Position numbers and translations under genes: made by a program. Shown piece by piece: positions 6,225 to 8,119 of a DNA stretch of 8,119 bases; positions within the stretch are counted from its first letter, which is position 1; each line of letters opens with the position of its first letter. This DNA comes from Lachnospiraceae bacterium UBA1778. Lineage in GTDB: Bacteria; Bacillota; Clostridia; Lachnospirales; Lachnospiraceae. The stretch covers positions 12,896 to 21,014 of the forward strand of contig DCGM01000045.1 in assembly GCA_002315255.1 (NCBI GenBank), given 5' to 3'. Under the pieces are notes generated by a model. It made no database searches. It worked only from the letters and a program-made list of their open reading frames with translations, and was not told the origin of the DNA.

Positions 6225-7306
6225 TGCTCGTCCTCCGCATCCTTCCTCAATAACGCTTCCACACCGAACTCCATCGCCTTCTTCCGAACGTCATCGTCGC
6301 CGACGTCCGCCAGTCCCTTTAAGAACAATGCGATGACATCTGTCCCGTCTCCTTCGTCCTTCAGATCTTCAATCGTAGCATCGCGGTCCGTCTCATCCTT
6401 GATTTCGACGATATTGCCGATTTCAAAGAGGTGATCCCTCTTCATATAAAGCGACGGCGATGCTTCGCCCTGAAGTAAAATCTTATAAATATGGCTTCCG
6501 CCCAAAATCACGATCGAATCGCGAATCTGCTTCTCGGTATCTTCATACGTCAGCGCCTTGTGCGCGCTTACCTTGATCGTCAGAAGCTCCTTCGAAGAAA
6601 GAAGCCTGAATTCCGTATGAAGGGAAACCTTCTGTCCCTTCGCTTCGATATCAACGAGATAGCAGCCGTGCTGCGGCTTATCCGTGAAGAACTCCGGCTC
6701 CATCGTGCCCGGCGAATAGGTCGTGCTGCCGTTCGGACCGGCAATGAGCACGCGCTGTCCGATACCCGCATAATCTGCCGGGAAGGCGAACGTGTCCGCC
6801 GTCTCAAATGAAACTTCTCCATCGTCCTTTCCTAAGAACGGCAGAAGAAGAATCTGAATCGCGCCTTTCTTTCCGCGTGCCATCAGCTCCGGACGGACCT
6901 TGCTCCATGTTTCTTCGCAATATCCGCAGCCGGTGATTTCGCAGTTCAGCTTTTTAATATAGACCCGCTGGATACAGTCGCCCGCAAACACGGTCGTATT
7001 GCTTTCCCATTGATAGGTTGTATATGCGCAGCCTGCCACTACGCCGTCCTTCAGTCCGGGCAGAATCACCGTCTTCAGCCCGACGCATTCTGACAGCAAT
7101 CCGTCCACCATCTTTAAGTCTTCTTCCGTGGGTACGCTTCCGAAAAGATTACCGGTGATCAGCAATGCGTCTGCCTTTTCCGTGCGGCAGAGGTTCAATG
7201 CTTTTTGGAAATCTTCCAGGCGCGCCTTCGGGAAGTCCACAGAAATACGCGGAATTGCCGGACCTTTTGCGCCAAGTTCCACATTCGCTAAATGGACGAA
7301 TTTCAT
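6221..7306 (-). CDS. YhaO/SbcD-like phosphoesterase homologue lacking the catalytic motifs
   Basis: A 361-residue relative of the SbcD/Mre11/YhaO DNA nuclease subunits that normally partner the ATPase encoded next door. The fold is recognisable: MKFVHLANVELGA opens like MKFIHIADVHLGA; KADALLITGNLFG (44-56) matches the VDLLLIAGDLFH strand; KTVILPGLKDG (78-88) matches VVLIAGNHD; SHIYKILLQG (271-280) and the C-terminal helices DVIALFLKGL...EFGVEALLRK (323-355) match the cap and partner-binding end. However Asp and His of DxH are Asn8 and Glu10, the GD aspartate is Asn53, GNHD is GLKD (84-87), the AHGG region is LPFLG (155-159) and GHxH is GQRV (183-186). All expected metal ligands except perhaps Asp87 are gone, so nuclease activity is very unlikely. 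The frame is uninterrupted, with AAGGAG 7 bases before the ATG overlapping the asnS stop, arguing for a functional pseudoenzyme rather than a pseudogene. Confidence 0.85.
   Translation of the reverse strand: MKFVHLANVELGAKGPAIPRISVDFPKARLEDFQKALNLCRTEKADALLITGNLFGSVPTEEDLKMVDGLLSECVGLKTVILPGLKDGVVAGCAYTTYQWESNTTVFAGDCIQRVYIKKLNCEITGCGYCEETWSKVRPELMARGKKGAIQILLLPFLGKDDGEVSFETADTFAFPADYAGIGQRVLIAGPNGSTTYSPGTMEPEFFTDKPQHGCYLVDIEAKGQKVSLHTEFRLLSSKELLTIKVSAHKALTYEDTEKQIRDSIVILGGSHIYKILLQGEASPSLYMKRDHLFEIGNIVEIKDETDRDATIEDLKDEGDGTDVIALFLKGLADVGDDDVRKKAMEFGVEALLRKDAEDEQ
6232..6236 (-). promoter_or_regulatory. Ribosome binding site of the YhaN-like gene within the YhaO-like gene
   Basis: GGAGG lies 7 bases before the ATG at 6224, inside the last codons of the YhaO-like gene. 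With the ATGA stop/start overlap it fixes the start and suggests balanced synthesis of the two subunits. Confidence 0.7.
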
Positions 7307-7313
7307 ACGTTTT

Positions 7314-7319
7314 CTCCTT
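7314..7319 (-). promoter_or_regulatory. Ribosome binding site of the YhaO-like gene
   Basis: AAGGAG on the minus strand, 7 bases before the ATG at 7306 and overlapping the asnS stop codon. A strong, well-spaced site in front of a gene that has lost its catalytic residues supports continued expression and coupling to asnS. Confidence 0.7.
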
Positions 7320-8119
7320 TACAGTTCGCAGTTGTTCACGGTTCTCGGGAACGGAAGGACGTCACGGATGTTTCCGATGCCGGTCAGATACATGACGCAG
7401 CGCTCGAAGCCTAAGCCGAAGCCTGCATGGCGGACCGTGCCGTATTTCCGAAGATCGAGATAGAAGTCATAATCCGACTCCCGCATGCCAAGTTCACGAA
7501 TGCGGCCGACCAGCTTCTCATAATCTTCTTCACGCTGCGAGCCGCCGATGATTTCGCCAATGCCCGGGACTAAGCAGTCCATTGCTGCGACTGTCTTTCC
7601 GTCCGGGTTCAGTTTCATATAGAATGCCTTGATTTCCTTCGGATAATCCGTGACAAATACCGGGCGCTTGAAGACTTCTTCTGTCAGATAACGCTCGTGC
7701 TCCGTCTGAAGATCGCATCCCCAGGATACTTTATAATCGAAACGGTCATTGACCTTTTCGAGGATCTCTACCGCTTCCGTATAGGTGACGCGGCCGAAAT
7801 CAGAGTTCGCCACATGGTTCAGACGCTCAATGAGCCCCTGATCGATAAACTGGTTAAAGAATGCCATTTCTTCCGGCGCATTTTCGAGCACATAACGGAT
7901 AATATATTTGAGCATGCTTTCTGCCAGCTCCATATCATCCTTCAGATCTGCGAACGCAATTTCCGGCTCAATCATCCAGAACTCTGCCGCGTGACGCGTG
8001 GTGTTCGAGTTCTCAGCACGGAAGGTCGGTCCGAAGGTATAAATGTTCCGGAATGCGCATGCGAACGTTTCGCCGTTCAGCTGGCCGGAAACGGTCAGGT
8101 TCGTCGGTTTCTGGAAGAA
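7319..8119 (-). CDS. asnS: Asparaginyl-tRNA synthetase, C-terminal part (5' end outside the window)
   Basis: Class IIb synthetase that charges tRNA-Asn. The frame is open from the right edge (8119) to a TAA at 7319 and gives 266 residues, a little over half of the usual ~463; the N-terminal OB-fold anticodon-binding domain lies outside. The internal Met at 7975 is not the start, because the frame continues upstream with clear AsnRS sequence (NLTVSGQLNGE, then FGPTFRAENSNT). Class II motif 2 is FGPTFRAE (fragment residues 29-36), the GEIIGGSQREE block is at 188-198, and motif 3 GFGLGFER is at 233-240, all matching E. coli AsnS closely. The ending PFPRTVNNCEL corresponds to the family C-terminus. 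The stop codon overlaps the ribosome binding site of the YhaO-like gene, so the downstream genes are probably co-transcribed with asnS. Confidence 0.97.
   Translation of the reverse strand, partial: FFQKPTNLTVSGQLNGETFACAFRNIYTFGPTFRAENSNTTRHAAEFWMIEPEIAFADLKDDMELAESMLKYIIRYVLENAPEEMAFFNQFIDQGLIERLNHVANSDFGRVTYTEAVEILEKVNDRFDYKVSWGCDLQTEHERYLTEEVFKRPVFVTDYPKEIKAFYMKLNPDGKTVAAMDCLVPGIGEIIGGSQREEDYEKLVGRIRELGMRESDYDFYLDLRKYGTVRHAGFGLGFERCVMYLTGIGNIRDVLPFPRTVNNCEL

Noticed and set aside
6221..7306. YhaO-like gene as a frameshifted or decaying pseudogene
   Set aside because: The frame is uninterrupted from a well-placed ATG to an ATGA overlap, and non-catalytic family segments remain recognisable to the C-terminus, so constraint rather than decay is the better reading.
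7319..7975. A 218-residue asnS product starting at the internal Met at 7975
   Set aside because: The frame continues upstream to the window edge with clear AsnRS sequence including class II motif 2, so this Met is internal.

Overview
The window looks like a stretch of chromosome from a Clostridia-type Firmicute, probably Lachnospiraceae. I infer this from the overall form of the tryptophanyl- and asparaginyl-tRNA synthetases, the YhaO/YhaN-like pair, the YbiT-type ABC-F protein with the 'AKTT' Walker A variant, the strong AAGGAG/AGGAGG ribosome binding sites and the moderate (roughly 50%) GC content. The genus cannot be fixed from sequence reading alone. All eight genes are on the minus strand, so transcription runs from high to low coordinates. 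There is no sign of insertion sequences, CRISPR, phage or RNA genes.

Layout in transcription order: the 3' part of asnS (8119-7319, cut by the window edge); a YhaO-like calcineurin-fold phosphoesterase homologue (7306-6221); a YhaN-like ABC/SMC-type ATPase with two membrane segments (6224-4551); a YbiT-type ABC-F ATPase (4535-2880); and a TraX-family membrane protein (2880-2137). These five genes are separated by at most 15 bases or overlap (ATGA and TAATG junctions), so they read as one operon with translational coupling. A 119-base gap (2136-2018) follows. It has a strong hairpin and a competing alternative stem but no T-box. A second tight cluster then runs trpS (2017-1013), an uncharacterised acidic lipoprotein that most likely starts at a TTG (994-314), and the 5' half of nth (327-1), cut by the window edge just before its helix-hairpin-helix.

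The most interesting point is the YhaO-like gene. It aligns along its whole length with the SbcD/Mre11/YhaO nuclease family, including the C-terminal helices expected to bind the partner ATPase. Yet every metal-binding motif I can place (DxH, GD, GNHD, the lone histidine, GHxH) is substituted. The reading frame is open, has a good ribosome binding site and is coupled to an ATPase that keeps Walker A and Walker B. This looks like a maintained pseudo-nuclease/ATPase complex at the membrane rather than a decaying gene. The ABC-F protein has similar one-sided degeneration: its second nucleotide-binding domain has a broken Walker A and lacks the H-switch histidine, while the first looks largely intact.

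Functionally the window mixes translation (asnS, trpS, ABC-F ribosome factor), DNA maintenance (nth, YhaO/YhaN-like pair) and envelope proteins (TraX family, lipoprotein), which is common for housekeeping clusters in this group.
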